Part shown: piece after piece, positions 11,852 to 21,624 of the stretch
How positions within the stretch are numbered: position 1 is the stretch's first letter
Layout: every line of letters starts with the position of its first letter
Source of the DNA: Acetobacteraceae bacterium
Lineage (GTDB): Bacteria > Pseudomonadota > Alphaproteobacteria > Acetobacterales > Acetobacteraceae
Length of the DNA: 64,000 nt
NCBI GenBank assembly: GCA_003164135.1
Contig: PLSD01000032.1
Coordinates: forward strand, 31,703-95,702
Reading direction: 5' to 3'
Translations under genes and position numbers: made by a program
The notes under the pieces: generated by a model
The model's database searches: none
Seen by the model: the letters and a program-made list of their open reading frames with translations, nothing else
Told to the model about the DNA's origin: nothing

Positions 11852-12790
11852 ATGGCCGATCCAGGAAACATAAACAGCCGCCCTACAGTCAGAACCTTTG
11901 CCCCCGAGCTTTGGGGAGAGGTTGACGCGTTTGTGGCATTACATAGTAGCACATATAAATTTGAGGAGCGTGAAAAGCGCGCCTTGGGCGGGGTTGTGCG
12001 TCATTTCGAAAAAGCTGGAATTTTTCGAGACAAGGCAGCCCGGTCAATCGACGCATTAACTATCGAACAAGCCGATATGAATCGACGGGGCTACAGCGCG
12101 GCCATTCAAGGTCGAGAGACAGCGCAAGACATCGAAGCCGCAATTTCAGAGCTTTATTCTTGCCTGGATTGCACGGCAAAGACGGTGCGAGCCATCTACC
12201 GTAAAGATTCACGAGGTTTTAAGGATTCTACAAGTTTCCTTTTCACAAGCGCTGAGAAGATTACGGGTGAATTCCCAGCCTACTTGAAAGACCTTTTCGT
12301 GACCGCTGGGTGGGAAAAGCCGCTCCGGCATATACGGGATGAGCTTGCTCACTATGGAACCGGTCACTGCGATCTGACCCGCAACGACAACTCTACAATT
12401 CGATATCTACATCTAGGGATAAAATTTGACGGGGCACCGTTGGAAATTCAGGATGTAATAGCGTGGTTCGACGCGCAGAAGGACAAGGTAAACGCATTCC
12501 TTGGCGCAGTTTTTCGTTTTCTCAGGAGCACGCTGAAGTCAGGAGCGATAACTACGGTCTGCGGAATGGTAGACGGAAGAATGCTTGTTCGGGAATTGGA
12601 CCCATCAGAGAACCCGATTACCTTCCAGAGCGGCAAATGCATTGCGGTCCAGTGGATCGAAAATCCGGAGCTGCCGACGTGTCCTTTCATTATGACGTGC
12701 GGAGCATATCGCCGAGCACGCCCTGGGATCGATCCCGCCACAGTGCTTGCCTCAAAACTCAATCCGGAGCCTTGGGCACCGACTGCCTAA
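11852..12790 (+). CDS. HEPN-motif protein of unknown function (lower-GC insert)
   Basis: A 312-residue protein from ATG 11852 (an upstream start at 11780 is open but contains the TATAAT-like hexamer at 11828-11833, which suggests a promoter there instead). At residues 162-167 it has RDELAH in the helix RHIRDELAHYG, matching the HEPN ribonuclease signature R-[NDH]-x3-H. The region around it is helical, followed by a predicted beta-rich tail. HEPN proteins include toxin, abortive-infection and RNA-cleaving factors, and also non-catalytic forms. GC and codon choice are clearly lower than in the neighbours, which suggests horizontal gain. No antitoxin or nucleotidyltransferase partner is next to it. 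Confidence 0.55.
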   Translation: MADPGNINSRPTVRTFAPELWGEVDAFVALHSSTYKFEEREKRALGGVVRHFEKAGIFRDKAARSIDALTIEQADMNRRGYSAAIQGRETAQDIEAAISELYSCLDCTAKTVRAIYRKDSRGFKDSTSFLFTSAEKITGEFPAYLKDLFVTAGWEKPLRHIRDELAHYGTGHCDLTRNDNSTIRYLHLGIKFDGAPLEIQDVIAWFDAQKDKVNAFLGAVFRFLRSTLKSGAITTVCGMVDGRMLVRELDPSENPITFQSGKCIAVQWIENPELPTCPFIMTCGAYRRARPGIDPATVLASKLNPEPWAPTA

Positions 12791-12978
12791 GATCAGAACT
12801 TTGATTAGTCCGATCCTGACCTGGCAAAGCAGCCGCTTCCGGGAATGACCATGCCCCCGATGAACGTCCTGGATGGCTCGAAACCGGAAATCGCGATTAC
12901 CCAGCCAAAACGCCCAAAATTTAATCGATCACCCCGAAAACCCAGCCATTCCCCTCAAAAAATAGGCGTTTTCGTTGT

Positions 12979-13083
12979 TTTTCCGACACAAACCCGCACA
13001 AATTGGGGTGCAAGCAAAAAATTCTACCGCACTAACAACGTGTTATAACCACTTCCTCACAAGTGCTCCACGTGGAACACCCC
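12979..13083 (+). repeat. 105-bp inverted repeat, copy 1 (carries parS-like site)
   Basis: Base-by-base comparison with the reverse complement of 46081-46185 gives two ungapped 105-bp copies with about 18 differences (about 83% identity). A 37-bp block (about 12987-13023) is identical in both. The differences cluster in two short stretches between the identical block and the parS core. The other copy is 33 kb away in opposite orientation. Confidence 0.9.
13064..13079. promoter_or_regulatory. parS-like ParB-binding site (one half imperfect)
   Basis: On the minus strand the 16-mer reads TGTTCCACGTGGAGCA. It keeps the CACGTG core and differs at one position from the perfect palindrome TGTTCCACGTGGAACA, within the range of bacterial parS sites bound by chromosomal ParB. 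It sits at the edge of the 105-bp repeat, immediately downstream of the ABC-F stop codon. Confidence 0.75.
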
Positions 13084-13090
13084 CACACCG

Positions 13091-14974
13091 TTAAATCGCC
13101 GCTTCCAATGCTGATGAAGCCTCCAGCCAAGCCTGCTCCGCCACCCCCGTCTCGCGCTTGATCGCGGCAATCCGCTGGTTGATATACGCCAGATCCTTCG
13201 CCTTCCCCGCCGAATAAATCCCAGGGTCCGCCAGCTTCTTTTCCAACAAATCCTTCTCCGCGGTCAGCTTGGCAATGCGCAGCTCCGCATCCTTCACCGC
13301 CTGGCGCAATGGCGCCGTCTTGCTCCGCGCCTCGGCGCGTTCCTTCTTGCCCTCGGCCCGGTCGTTCTTGCGCGAGTTATCGCGCGAGCCGCCACCGCTG
13401 CTCGTGCTGCCTTCCGTCACGCTGGCAGCGTAGGAGGCCAGATCGCCATCCAGCGCCGTCACCTTGCCGTTTGCCACCAGCAACAGCCGGTCCGCCACCA
13501 AATCCACCAAATACGGATCATGCGAAATCAGCACCACCGCGCCCTCAAAATCCGCCAGTGCCCGCACCAGCGCATCGCGCGCGTCAATGTCCAGATGGTT
13601 CGTCGGCTCATCCAAAATCAGCAGATGCGGCGCATCCCGCGTCGCCAGCGCCAGCAACAACCGCGCCTTCTCGCCACCTGACATCGCGGAGACTTTGGTA
13701 TTCACCCTGTCCGCATCCAACCCAAACCGCGCCGCCTGCGCCCGCACCTGCGGCGGCGTCGCTTTTGGCAGAGCGCGGGAGAGATGCTCATACGGCGTCT
13801 CGGTCATCACCAGGTCGTCCTCCTGGTGCTGCGCAAAATACCCCACGCGCAAATTCCCGGTGCGGAACTGCCGCCCGCTCAGCGGCTCCAGCCGTCCCGC
13901 CAGCAGCTTCGCCAGCGTGGATTTGCCGTTGCCGTTGGTCCCCAGCAGCGCAATGCGGTCTTCCATATCAATGCGCAGCGAAACGCCTTTCAGCACCGCC
14001 TTGCCGTCGTAGCCGATATCCACATTGTCCAAACTCAGCATCGGCGGCGCCAGCTTGTTCGGCTCGGGGAAGGAGAAGCGGGTCACCCGGTCCTCCACGA
14101 CCGACTCAATCTGCGGCATCCGCTCCAGCGCCTTAATCCGGCTCTGCGCCTGCTTGGCTTTGGCGGCCGACGCACGGAAGCGGTCGACGAATTTCTGCAT
14201 ATGCGCGCGCTGGTCGGCGGCTTTTTCCGCGGCACGGCCCAGTTGCAGGGCTTTTTCGGTCTTAATGCGCACAAACTCGGCAAACCCGCCCGGCGTCACC
14301 GTCAGCTTGCCGCCGTCCAGATGCGCAATCGCCTCCACCGCGCGGTCCAGCAACTGCCGGTCATGGCTCACCAGCAGCACCGCACCGGGGAATTTGCTCA
14401 AATACTGTTCCAGCCAGAGTGTTGCCTCCAAATCCAGATGGTTGGTCGGCTCATCGAGCAGCAACAGGTCCGGTGCCGAAAACAGCACCGCCGCCAGCGC
14501 CACGCGCATGCGCCAGCCACCGGAGAAGCTGCTCATCGGCCGGCTCTGCCATTCCGTGGAGAACCCCAGGCCCGACAAAATCGCCGCCGCCCGCGCCGGG
14601 GCCGCATCGGCTTCAATCGTCAACAAACGGTCATGGATTTCGGCAATCCGGTGCGGGTCCACCTCGTGGTGCTCAACCTCCTCCATCAGCGCCGTGCGCT
14701 CGGTATCGGCCTTCAGCACCACTTCCAGCGGCGTCACATCGCCCCCCGGAGCCTCCTGCGCCACATAACCCAGCCTTACCCGCTGGCCAAAGCGAATACT
14801 CCCGCCATCGGGCTGCAGCTCCCCTGCGATCAGCTTCAGCAGCGTGGACTTGCCCGCCCCGTTGCGGCCGATCAGGCCAATGCGGCGGCCAGGGTCCACC
14901 AAAAGGTTGGCGCGGTCCAATAGGGCGCGGCCGGCAATACTGTAGGACAGGTTCTCTAAACTTAAAACGCTCAT
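13091..14974 (-). CDS. ABC-F family ATPase
   Basis: A 627-residue cytosolic protein with two ABC ATPase domains and no membrane segments, the ABC-F architecture. Walker A motifs are GRNGAGKST (N-terminal) and GTNGNGKST; both halves have LSGG/FSGGW-type signatures and [22 protein letters not shown]alker B motifs. The interdomain linker ([30 protein letters not shown]) is the P-site tRNA-interacting linker region, and a C-terminal charged coiled-coil (about 530-627) resembles YheS/Uup. Such proteins act on ribosomes to resolve stalled states. It is divergently transcribed from ndk. Assignment to YheS versus Uup is not firm. Confidence 0.9.
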   Translation of the reverse strand: MSVLSLENLSYSIAGRALLDRANLLVDPGRRIGLIGRNGAGKSTLLKLIAGELQPDGGSIRFGQRVRLGYVAQEAPGGDVTPLEVVLKADTERTALMEEVEHHEVDPHRIAEIHDRLLTIEADAAPARAAAILSGLGFSTEWQSRPMSSFSGGWRMRVALAAVLFSAPDLLLLDEPTNHLDLEATLWLEQYLSKFPGAVLLVSHDRQLLDRAVEAIAHLDGGKLTVTPGGFAEFVRIKTEKALQLGRAAEKAADQRAHMQKFVDRFRASAAKAKQAQSRIKALERMPQIESVVEDRVTRFSFPEPNKLAPPMLSLDNVDIGYDGKAVLKGVSLRIDMEDRIALLGTNGNGKSTLAKLLAGRLEPLSGRQFRTGNLRVGYFAQHQEDDLVMTETPYEHLSRALPKATPPQVRAQAARFGLDADRVNTKVSAMSGGEKARLLLALATRDAPHLLILDEPTNHLDIDARDALVRALADFEGAVVLISHDPYLVDLVADRLLLVANGKVTALDGDLASYAASVTEGSTSSGGGSRDNSRKNDRAEGKKERAEARSKTAPLRQAVKDAELRIAKLTAEKDLLEKKLADPGIYSAGKAKDLAYINQRIAAIKRETGVAEQAWLEASSALEAAI

Positions 14975-15081
14975 GCGCCCCCTCTACAGCGCGCCAGAGG
15001 GCTTGCACACCCTGCAAGGCTTGCGGAGCCTGGCTTGCCCCGCTATTCCCCGGCCACAATCACTTAAAGGCACCTAGTATC

Positions 15082-15504
15082 ATGGCAATCGAACGCACCC
15101 TCTCCATTATCAAACCCGACGCGACCCGCCGCAACCTGACCGGCAAGATCAACAACAAGTTCGAGGAAGCCGGCCTGCGCATTATCGCCACCCGCCGCCT
15201 GCAGCTCACCCAGGCCCAGGCCGAGGCGTTCTACGCCGTCCACTCGCACCGCCCGTTCTATGGCGACCTGGTCAGCTTCATGATCTCCGGCCCGGTTGTG
15301 GCGCAGGTGCTGGAAGGCGAGAGCGCCATTGTGCAGAACCGCGACATCATGGGCGCCACCGACCCGAAGAAGGCCGACGCGGGCACCATCCGCGCCGATT
15401 TCGCTGAGTCGATCGAAGCCAACTCCGTGCATGGCTCCGACAGCCCGGAAGCCGCCGCGCAGGAAATCTCCTTTTTCTTCGCCGGCATCGACATCACCGC
15501 TTAA
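15082..15504 (+). CDS. ndk: Nucleoside diphosphate kinase
   Basis: A 140-residue NDK that balances nucleoside triphosphate pools by phosphate transfer through a phospho-His intermediate. [14 protein letters not shown] is the canonical N terminus and NSVHGSDS holds the catalytic His (about 117). Length is exactly family-typical. The start is the ATG at 15082, although the same frame stays open far upstream. It is separated from the convergent glmU by 74 bp containing a G/C-rich hairpin. Confidence 0.98.
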   Translation: MAIERTLSIIKPDATRRNLTGKINNKFEEAGLRIIATRRLQLTQAQAEAFYAVHSHRPFYGDLVSFMISGPVVAQVLEGESAIVQNRDIMGATDPKKADAGTIRADFAESIEANSVHGSDSPEAAAQEISFFFAGIDITA

Positions 15505-15517
15505 GTTTTGTGCCTTT

Positions 15518-15541
15518 GCAGGGGGTTAACGCCCCCCCTGC
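15518..15541. terminator. Hairpin between convergent ndk and glmU
   Basis: GCAGGGGG pairs with CCCCCTGC eight bases further on, 13 bp after the ndk stop. A T-run (TTTTTT) follows only some 15 bp later, so termination is plausible rather than certain. It could serve both convergent genes. Confidence 0.5.
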
Positions 15542-15578
15542 CGCCGGTTATCACCAGTTTTTTGCGCCGCGGCGCCCG

Positions 15579-16865
15579 TTACTGCGGGCGCTTCGCCTTG
15601 GTGACTTGCCGGGCCCGGCCAAGTGCCAGCGTATTGGGCGGCACATCCTCGGTGAGCGTGGACCCCGCCGCCACCAGCGCGTTATCGCCCACGGTAATGG
15701 GCGCCACCAGGGCGGTGTTGGAGCCGATGAAGGCCCGCGCACCGATTTTGGTTTTGTGCTTGGCGTTGCCGTCATAATTGCAGGTGATGGTACCGGCGCC
15801 GATGTTCGTGCCGGGGCCGATTTCGGCGTCGCCGATGTAGCTCAGGTGGTTGGCTTTGGCGCCCGCACCCAGTGTCGCGGCTTTGATTTCGACGAAATTG
15901 CCGACATGCGCGCCGGGGCCGATGTCAGCGCCGGGGCGCAGCCGGGCGTAGGGGCCGATGACGGCGCCGGCATGCACAATGCAGCCCTCCAGGTGCGAAA
16001 AAGCCTTGATTTCAGCACCGGATTCCACGGTGACGCCAGGCCCGAACACGACATAAGGCCCCACAATGACATCAGCCCCAAGCAGCGTATCGGCGGAGAA
16101 GAACACGGTGTCGGGCGCGAGCATGGAGACGCCGGACTCCAGCGCATTTTCGCGCAGCCGGGTTTGCAGGGCGGCCTCGGCGGCGGCGAGTTCGGCGCGG
16201 GAGTTGATGCCCATGCATTCGGCGTAGGGGGCCTCGAAGGCGGCGACTTTCACGCCCTCAGCCCGCGCGATTTCCACTATGTCGGTGAGGTAGTATTCGC
16301 CCTTGGCGTTCTCAGCTTTCACCGCGGCCAGCCAGCGGCGCATGTCGGCGGCGGGGGCGGCCATGCCGCCGGCGTTGCACAAAGTAATGCGGCGTTCTTG
16401 CGGCGTGGCGTCGGCGTATTCCACGATGCGGGCGACGTAGCCGCCCTCCATCACCAGGCGGCCGTATTTGCCGGCATCGGGGGGCGTCATGGCCAGCAGC
16501 ACCAGCCCGGCGTCACCGGCCTGCGCGCGGGCGAGCAGGGCCTGCATGGTGGCCACCGAGACCAGGGGGTTGTCGGCGTAGAAAATCGCGACGAGGCCCT
16601 GCCCAAATTTGTGTTCCGCCTGGTTGGCGGCATGGGCGGTGCCCAGGCGCTCGGCCTGCACCACCACGCCGTGCGGCGCGGCCAGGGCCTCAAGTGCCGG
16701 CATGTCCGGGCCGAGCACGACGACCACGCGGTCAAACACTTCTTCCGCCGCCATGGTGATGTGGCGCAGCATTTCGCGCCCCGCCAGTTTGTGCGCGGCT
16801 TTGGGGAGGGTGGATTTCATCCGTGTGCCGAGCCCGGCGGCGATGATGACGGCGGTGTTTTCCAT
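15579..16865 (-). CDS. glmU: Bifunctional GlcNAc-1-P uridyltransferase / GlcN-1-P acetyltransferase
   Basis: GlmU makes UDP-GlcNAc for peptidoglycan and LPS. The N-terminal pyrophosphorylase domain has AVIIAAGLGTRMKS and LGTAHAA; the C-terminal left-handed beta-helix has hexapeptide repeats and the acetyltransferase motifs FVEIK, NHLSYIGDAEIG and GTITCNYDG. At 428 residues it is slightly shorter than the E. coli enzyme (456), mostly in loops of the uridyltransferase domain (for example no QQEQLGTGHA form; here ERLGTAHA). It begins 5 bp after the tyrA stop on the same strand, so it is the last gene of the chorismate mutase-hisC-tyrA-glmU unit. Confidence 0.96.
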   Translation of the reverse strand: MENTAVIIAAGLGTRMKSTLPKAAHKLAGREMLRHITMAAEEVFDRVVVVLGPDMPALEALAAPHGVVVQAERLGTAHAANQAEHKFGQGLVAIFYADNPLVSVATMQALLARAQAGDAGLVLLAMTPPDAGKYGRLVMEGGYVARIVEYADATPQERRITLCNAGGMAAPAADMRRWLAAVKAENAKGEYYLTDIVEIARAEGVKVAAFEAPYAECMGINSRAELAAAEAALQTRLRENALESGVSMLAPDTVFFSADTLLGADVIVGPYVVFGPGVTVESGAEIKAFSHLEGCIVHAGAVIGPYARLRPGADIGPGAHVGNFVEIKAATLGAGAKANHLSYIGDAEIGPGTNIGAGTITCNYDGNAKHKTKIGARAFIGSNTALVAPITVGDNALVAAGSTLTEDVPPNTLALGRARQVTKAKRPQ

Positions 16866-16870
16866 AGCGG

Positions 16871-17758
16871 TTATGCCTGCTTCAGGTCGATCAGACTCTT
16901 GCGGATTTTACGGCTGCGGTTGATTTTGTCTTCGATATAATCCGCATCGCCCTTGCGCACGGCACGCGCCATGGCCTGCGCATCCTCCGAGAATCGCGCG
17001 AACATTTCCAGCAGCGCGTCCTTGTTGTTGAGGAAAATATCGCGCCACATCACCGGGTCGGACGCCGCGATGCGGGTGAAGTCGCGAAAGCCCGAGGCGG
17101 CGAATTGCAGCACCTCGCCGCGGGTCTCGTCCGCCAGATCATCCGCCGTGCCGCAGATGGTAAACGCGATGAGGTGCGGCAGATGGCTGACGATGGCGAT
17201 CACGCGGTCATGGTGCGCCGCGTCCATCCGGGCCGTCTGCGCGCCAAGAATTTTCCACAGCGTTTCGATTTTTACGATGGCGGCTTCGTCGGTTCCGGCG
17301 GGCGGGGTGAGCAGCGACCAGCGGCCTTTGAACAAATCCGCCAGCCCGGCATCCGGGCCGGAGAATTCCGTGCCGGCGATGGGGTGCGCGGGGACGAACG
17401 AGACGTTGGCGGGGATGAAGGGTGCGACATCATGCACCACCGATTGCTTGGTCGAGCCGACATCCGAGAGCACGCATCCCGGCGCCAGATGCGGGGCAAT
17501 GGCTTGCGCCAGTGCGGCGTAGGTGCCGACCGGGGCGCAGAGGATCACGCAATCCGCGCCGGTGACGGCTTGCGCGGGGTCGCTCTCGTATTCATCGCCC
17601 AGGCCGAGTTCCTCGGCGCGGGACAGGGCCGTGGGGCTGGCGTCGCAGATGATTATTTTATCCGCGATGCCGCCATACGCTTTGGCGCCGCGCGTGATGG
17701 AACTGCCGATCAGCCCGATGCCGATGATCACCAGACGCTTGAAGATAGATTCAACCAT
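16871..17758 (-). CDS. Prephenate/arogenate dehydrogenase (TyrA family)
   Basis: A 295-residue dehydrogenase that oxidatively decarboxylates prephenate or arogenate on the tyrosine branch. The NAD(P) Rossmann motif is [22 protein letters not shown] is the family substrate motif with its His, and a downstream [14 protein letters not shown] motif is also typical. The ATG at 17758 (MVESIFKR) overlaps the hisC stop by 8 bp; a TTG at 17764 is also open. No ACT domain is visible, so feedback control would differ from Gram-positive TyrA. Cofactor and substrate preference (prephenate or arogenate) cannot be read off with confidence. Confidence 0.92.
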   Translation of the reverse strand: MVESIFKRLVIIGIGLIGSSITRGAKAYGGIADKIIICDASPTALSRAEELGLGDEYESDPAQAVTGADCVILCAPVGTYAALAQAIAPHLAPGCVLSDVGSTKQSVVHDVAPFIPANVSFVPAHPIAGTEFSGPDAGLADLFKGRWSLLTPPAGTDEAAIVKIETLWKILGAQTARMDAAHHDRVIAIVSHLPHLIAFTICGTADDLADETRGEVLQFAASGFRDFTRIAASDPVMWRDIFLNNKDALLEMFARFSEDAQAMARAVRKGDADYIEDKINRSRKIRKSLIDLKQA

Positions 17759-18836
17759 GAACAAATGCGTTCAGCGCCTCGGCGACCATATTGCATTCCG
17801 CGTCCGTGCCGATGGTGACGCGCAGGCAGGTGGGCAGGCCGTAGGATTTGACGTTGCGGACAATGAGCCCGCGCGAGCGCAAAAACTGGTCGGCGGCGAT
17901 TGCGCGTTCCGGGCTGCCAAAATCCACCAGGATGAAGTTGGCCGCCGAGGGGTGGGTTTTCAGCCCCACCTGCGCGAGCCGTGCTTCGAGCCGGGCGCGG
18001 GCCTGGGTGTTGTGTTCGCGCCCTGCCTCCAGCCAGCCGGGTTCGGCAAGTGCTGCGATGCCGGCGGCGGAAGCGGTGACGCTGACGTTAAAGGGGGCTC
18101 GCATGCGGTTGAGCGCGTCGATGACGGCCAGGGGCGCATAGGCCCAACCGAGCCGCGCGCCGCCGAGGCCGAAGATTTTGGAAAAGGTGCGGGTCATCAC
18201 CGTGTTCTCGCCCGCATCCACCAGTACCGTGCCGGGGTCGTAATCGGGCCGGTCCACGTATTCGCTATAGGCGGCGTCGATCACCAGCAGAATGTCTTCC
18301 CGAAGCCCGGCGCGCAGGCGCAGCATTTCCGGTTGCGGCAACAGCGTGCCGGTCGGGTTGTTGGGGTTGGCGAGGAAGACCATTTTGGTTTGCGGGGTTA
18401 CCAGCGCCAGCATGGCGTCCACGTCGGTGGTGAGGTTGGTCTCCGCCGCTTTCAGGACCGTGCATCCGGCGAGTTTGCCGGCGATTTCGTAGATGGAAAA
18501 ACCGTGCACGCTCATAATCAGCTCGGTGCCGGGGCCGCCGTACGCCTGGATCAGCAGGGCCAGCAACTCATCCGAGCCGTTGCCGCAGATGATTTTTGCC
18601 GGGTCCAGGCCGAACTTCTCACCGATGGCGGCGCGCAGTTTGGCCGAGCTGCCGTCAGGGTAGCGGTGCAGTTTTTCTCCCGCCTCCGCCAGGGCAACCA
18701 GCGCGGAAGGCGGCGGCCCAAAGGCGCCCTCGTTGGAGGAGAGTTTGATGGGCTTGGCGAAGCCCGGCAGCACGGACTCGCCGCCGACATAGGACGCCAC
18801 GGAGAAAACCTCCGGGCGCGGCTGCGGCGCGCTCAT
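17751..18836 (-). CDS. hisC: Histidinol-phosphate/aromatic aminotransferase (HisC family)
   Basis: A 361-residue class I/II PLP aminotransferase. The PLP Lys is in [17 protein letters not shown], with [10 protein letters not shown] near the N terminus, NPNNPTGT, and a C-terminal LRVTIGT motif, all HisC-like. It lies between chorismate mutase and TyrA, overlapping both (ATGA with the upstream gene), so in this organism it very probably also or mainly transaminates prephenate or phenylpyruvate-type aromatic keto acids in addition to imidazole acetol phosphate. The family call is firm; the split of roles is inference from the operon. Confidence 0.92.
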   Translation of the reverse strand: MSAPQPRPEVFSVASYVGGESVLPGFAKPIKLSSNEGAFGPPPSALVALAEAGEKLHRYPDGSSAKLRAAIGEKFGLDPAKIICGNGSDELLALLIQAYGGPGTELIMSVHGFSIYEIAGKLAGCTVLKAAETNLTTDVDAMLALVTPQTKMVFLANPNNPTGTLLPQPEMLRLRAGLREDILLVIDAAYSEYVDRPDYDPGTVLVDAGENTVMTRTFSKIFGLGGARLGWAYAPLAVIDALNRMRAPFNVSVTASAAGIAALAEPGWLEAGREHNTQARARLEARLAQVGLKTHPSAANFILVDFGSPERAIAADQFLRSRGLIVRNVKSYGLPTCLRVTIGTDAECNMVAEALNAFVHG

Positions 18837-19696
18837 GGTGTACTGTCCAGCGGCACCGCAAAGCCGCCGATGACGACGGGCGGCGCGATGAGCCCGGCGA
18901 TGGCGGCAAGGCGGGGGTCGGTGTCCTCGACGAAGCCTTCGACCTCGACCAGGGCGCGGATGGCGCTGTCGCCGGGGACGCGTTTGACCCAGATCTGGCC
19001 GGGGGCAAAGCCGCTGTCCTTGACCATGCCGGTGACGCGGGCGCGCGAGGTGTCGGCGGCCAGTTCCAGCACGATCAGGCTGCGGTCGTTGCCGGAGGGG
19101 TCGGGTTTAACCGCGGCGGCGACAAACGCCTCGCCGAGCGGCAGACCTTCCGCCCGCTTGGTCCAGAACGGGATTTTGGCGATCACGAACAGCCGGTGCG
19201 GGGCGCTGGCGGTGAGCATCGGCCACCACCCGCCATGCGCTTCGTCGTCCTCGGCCGGGGGCGGCAAAATGGCGAGCTGGGCGTTGTCGCGCGCCAGGTC
19301 GGCCAGGGTCTGCGCGGGGTTGTGGTGGCGGCGCACCGGGGTGAGCGGGCCAAAATGCTCGCGCGCCAGGGCCAGGCGCTCGGCCCCGCCGTCGCCGTCG
19401 CACACCGCCATGGTCTGCCCGCCCTCGATAATCAGCGCCGCGCCGAAAATCTCGCGCCAGATGCGCACGATCGCCTGCGCCGGCCATGCGCCGGTGTGGC
19501 GCGCCAGCAGGCGGCGCAAAATGGCGGCCTCCCGCCCTGGGCGGATTTTGGTGCCCACCTTGCCGCCGTCACGCGCGACACTTTCCACCACCGCGGCGCG
19601 GCGCATCAGCAGGTCGTGGATCTGGTCGTCGATGGCGTCGAGCTGGGCGCGCAACTGGGCTAGCGCATTGGGAGGGGGGGCGGAATCATTCATCAT
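18833..19696 (-). CDS. Chorismate mutase with C-terminal prephenate-dehydratase-like region
   Basis: A 287-residue protein starting at ATG 19696 (or the next ATG at 19693); a longer in-frame extension to 19876 would run into metX and is not used. The N-terminal ~95 residues are an AroQ-type chorismate mutase helix bundle ([34 protein letters not shown]). The C-terminal ~190 residues have periplasmic-binding-like character ([29 protein letters not shown]) but lack the clear TRF motif of prephenate dehydratase and an ACT-type ESRP motif. Alphaproteobacterial proteins of this form are annotated simply as chorismate mutase. It is the first gene of the aromatic operon, divergent from metX. Confidence 0.85.
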   Translation of the reverse strand: MMNDSAPPPNALAQLRAQLDAIDDQIHDLLMRRAAVVESVARDGGKVGTKIRPGREAAILRRLLARHTGAWPAQAIVRIWREIFGAALIIEGGQTMAVCDGDGGAERLALAREHFGPLTPVRRHHNPAQTLADLARDNAQLAILPPPAEDDEAHGGWWPMLTASAPHRLFVIAKIPFWTKRAEGLPLGEAFVAAAVKPDPSGNDRSLIVLELAADTSRARVTGMVKDSGFAPGQIWVKRVPGDSAIRALVEVEGFVEDTDPRLAAIAGLIAPPVVIGGFAVPLDSTP

Positions 19697-19790
19697 CTGC
19701 TTGTTACCTAATTGCCGGGCTGCCGCCAAGCGCATGACGGTTACAGGGATTGCGCGCGCCGCCCTGCCAGCGCATATCCCGTAATGAGAA

Positions 19791-20933
19791 ATGGACCAGA
19801 CGACCGCCAGATCCGAAACCCAGCACCAGAGCGTCACCTTTCCCGAGGGTTTGACGCTGGATTGCGGCCGCCACATCGCCAGCCTGACGGTCGCTTACAG
19901 CACCTACGGCACGCTGAACCCGGAAAAAACCAACGCGATTCTCATTTGTCACGCGCTCACCGGCGACCAGTATGTGGCGGAGGTGAACCCCGAGACCGGC
20001 AAGCCCGGCTGGTGGGAGCAGGTGGTCGGCCCCGGCCGGCCGGTGGATACGGACAAATATTTCGTCATCTGCACCAACGTGCTGGGCGGCTGCATGGGCA
20101 CCACCGGGCCGCGCAGCCAGCATGACGAAACCCCCGGCCAGCCCTGGGGCACCGATTTCCCCCCGGTGACCATCAACGACATGGTGCGGGCGCAGAAACT
20201 GTTCATCGACCATTTGGAAATCGGCAAACTGTTCGCCGTCATCGGCGGCTCCATGGGGGGCATGCAGGTGCTGGCCTGGGCGGCGCTGTACCCGGCGCAG
20301 GTGTTCGCCGCGGTGCCGGTGGCGGCGGCGGCGTACCATTCGGCGCAGAACATCGCCTTCCATGAGATCGGCCGCCAGGCGATTGCCGCCGACCCGGATT
20401 TTCACGCCGGGCGCTACTGGGAGCATGGGGTGACGCCAGAGCGCGGCCTCGCGGTGGCGCGCATGACCGCGCATATTACTTATGTCTCCGAGGCGGCGCT
20501 GACCCGTAAGTTTGGCCGCAAATTGCAGGATACGGCGCAGATTTCCGCGCTGGGCGACCGTTTTGAGGTGGAGAGCTACCTGCAATACCAGGGCTCCAGC
20601 TTCGTGCGCCGGTTCGACGCGAATTCGTACCTGACAATTACGCGGGCGATGGATTTGTTTGACCTCTCCGCCGATTACGGCGGGGTGCTGCCATCGGCCT
20701 TCGCCGGGACCCGAACGCGCTTCCTGCTGGTCTCGTTCGACTCCGACTGGCTGTTTCCCACAGCGCAGTCGCGCGCGATTGCCCGCGCGCTTAATCATGT
20801 GGCGGCAAACGTGTCGTTCGTGGAAATTAAGTCCGACAAGGGGCATGATGCGTTTTTGCTCGATGAGCCGGATTTTCACCGGACATTGCGCGGGTTTCTG
20901 GCGGGTTGCGCCGAGCATGCGGGGCTGAGTTGA
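19791..20933 (+). CDS. metX: Homoserine O-acetyltransferase
   Basis: A 380-residue alpha/beta-hydrolase-fold acyltransferase acting at the entry to methionine synthesis (O-acetyl- or O-succinylhomoserine formation). Motifs: [12 protein letters not shown], the nucleophile elbow GGSMGGMQ with the catalytic Ser, an Asp in [11 protein letters not shown] and His in KGHDAFLLD. Some MetX enzymes use succinyl-CoA, which cannot be excluded by eye. It overlaps metW by 4 bases (TTGA), the usual metX-metW pairing. The 94-bp gap to the divergent chorismate mutase gene does not show the SAM-II riboswitch consensus that I would expect before some alphaproteobacterial met genes. Confidence 0.95.
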   Translation: MDQTTARSETQHQSVTFPEGLTLDCGRHIASLTVAYSTYGTLNPEKTNAILICHALTGDQYVAEVNPETGKPGWWEQVVGPGRPVDTDKYFVICTNVLGGCMGTTGPRSQHDETPGQPWGTDFPPVTINDMVRAQKLFIDHLEIGKLFAVIGGSMGGMQVLAWAALYPAQVFAAVPVAAAAYHSAQNIAFHEIGRQAIAADPDFHAGRYWEHGVTPERGLAVARMTAHITYVSEAALTRKFGRKLQDTAQISALGDRFEVESYLQYQGSSFVRRFDANSYLTITRAMDLFDLSADYGGVLPSAFAGTRTRFLLVSFDSDWLFPTAQSRAIARALNHVAANVSFVEIKSDKGHDAFLLDEPDFHRTLRGFLAGCAEHAGLS

Positions 20934-21547
20934 GCAGCCCTAAAAAAATGCGCGTTGATCTGGCGCTGATCGCGGGCATGATTGCGGCAAAGACGCGGGT
21001 GCTGGATATCGGCTGTTCGGATGGCACGCTGATCGACCATCTGTTCCGCAACCTGCAATGTGACGCGCGCGGGTTGGAGATCGACATGGCGACCGTAACC
21101 CTGGCGGTGGCCCACGGGTTGCCGGTGATGCAGGGCGACGCCGATACCGACCTCGCGAGCTATCCGGACGGGGCGTTCGATTATGTCGTGCTCTCGCGCA
21201 CCTTGCAGGCGGTGGAAAAGCCGCGCGAGGTGCTGCGCCAGATGCTGCGGATCGGCACGCATGCGATTATCAGCTTCCCGAATTTCGGCCATTGGACGCT
21301 GCGGCTGCAACTGCTGTTTACCGGGCGGATGCCGATGACCAAGAACTGGAGCCGGATGTGGTACGAGACTCCAAATATTCATCCATGCACGATCCGGGAT
21401 TTTTTCGACCTCTGTGCCGCGGATGGGTATATCGTGGAGGAGTGGCTGGCGGCGGATGAAGCCGGCGCGCGCGCGCCCTGGCGCCGCTGGCCGGCATTGG
21501 CCAATCTGTTCGGCGAGCAGGGGCTGTTTTTGTTGCGTAAGGCGTAG
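20930..21547 (+). CDS. metW: Methionine biosynthesis protein MetW
   Basis: A 205-residue SAM-methyltransferase-fold protein with [15 protein letters not shown] as the SAM-binding motif I and the MetW-typical FNIPNFGHW-like segment here as [14 protein letters not shown] and [25 protein letters not shown]. MetW partners MetX and is needed for full acyltransferase activity or quality control of the pathway. The best start is the TTG at 20930, overlapping the metX stop; an ATG at 20948 gives [10 protein letters not shown], also family-like, but has no good ribosome site. Followed by 77 bp without features. Confidence 0.94.
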   Translation: MSSPKKMRVDLALIAGMIAAKTRVLDIGCSDGTLIDHLFRNLQCDARGLEIDMATVTLAVAHGLPVMQGDADTDLASYPDGAFDYVVLSRTLQAVEKPREVLRQMLRIGTHAIISFPNFGHWTLRLQLLFTGRMPMTKNWSRMWYETPNIHPCTIRDFFDLCAADGYIVEEWLAADEAGARAPWRRWPALANLFGEQGLFLLRKA

Positions 21548-21624
21548 AGGGAGCGTTGCGGCAAGTTCAGGATATTTGATTATTACCTGATTTTGGTGTC
21601 AGAATGGTTTTATAACGCGGGCAA

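Larger units (their letters stand above)
12791..13090. other. Gene-free 300-bp spacer holding a parS-bearing repeat
   Basis: The spacer between the HEPN-like gene and the ABC-F gene has no credible gene. Its right half (12979-13083) is a 105-bp repeat, inverted with respect to 46081-46185. The short open frames across it read into the repeat and show no coding character. Confidence 0.7.

Noticed and set aside
12845..13048. 67-residue ORF across the 105-bp repeat
   Set aside because: Repeat sequence read as protein; not kept in frame in the other copy.
15510..16940. 476-residue ORF opposite glmU
   Set aside because: Shadow of glmU on the + strand; low-complexity Gly/Ala/His-rich composition typical of an antisense frame.
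19697..19790. SAM-II riboswitch before metX
   Set aside because: The 94-bp spacer lacks the SAM-II consensus blocks I know; no pseudoknot pairing found by eye.
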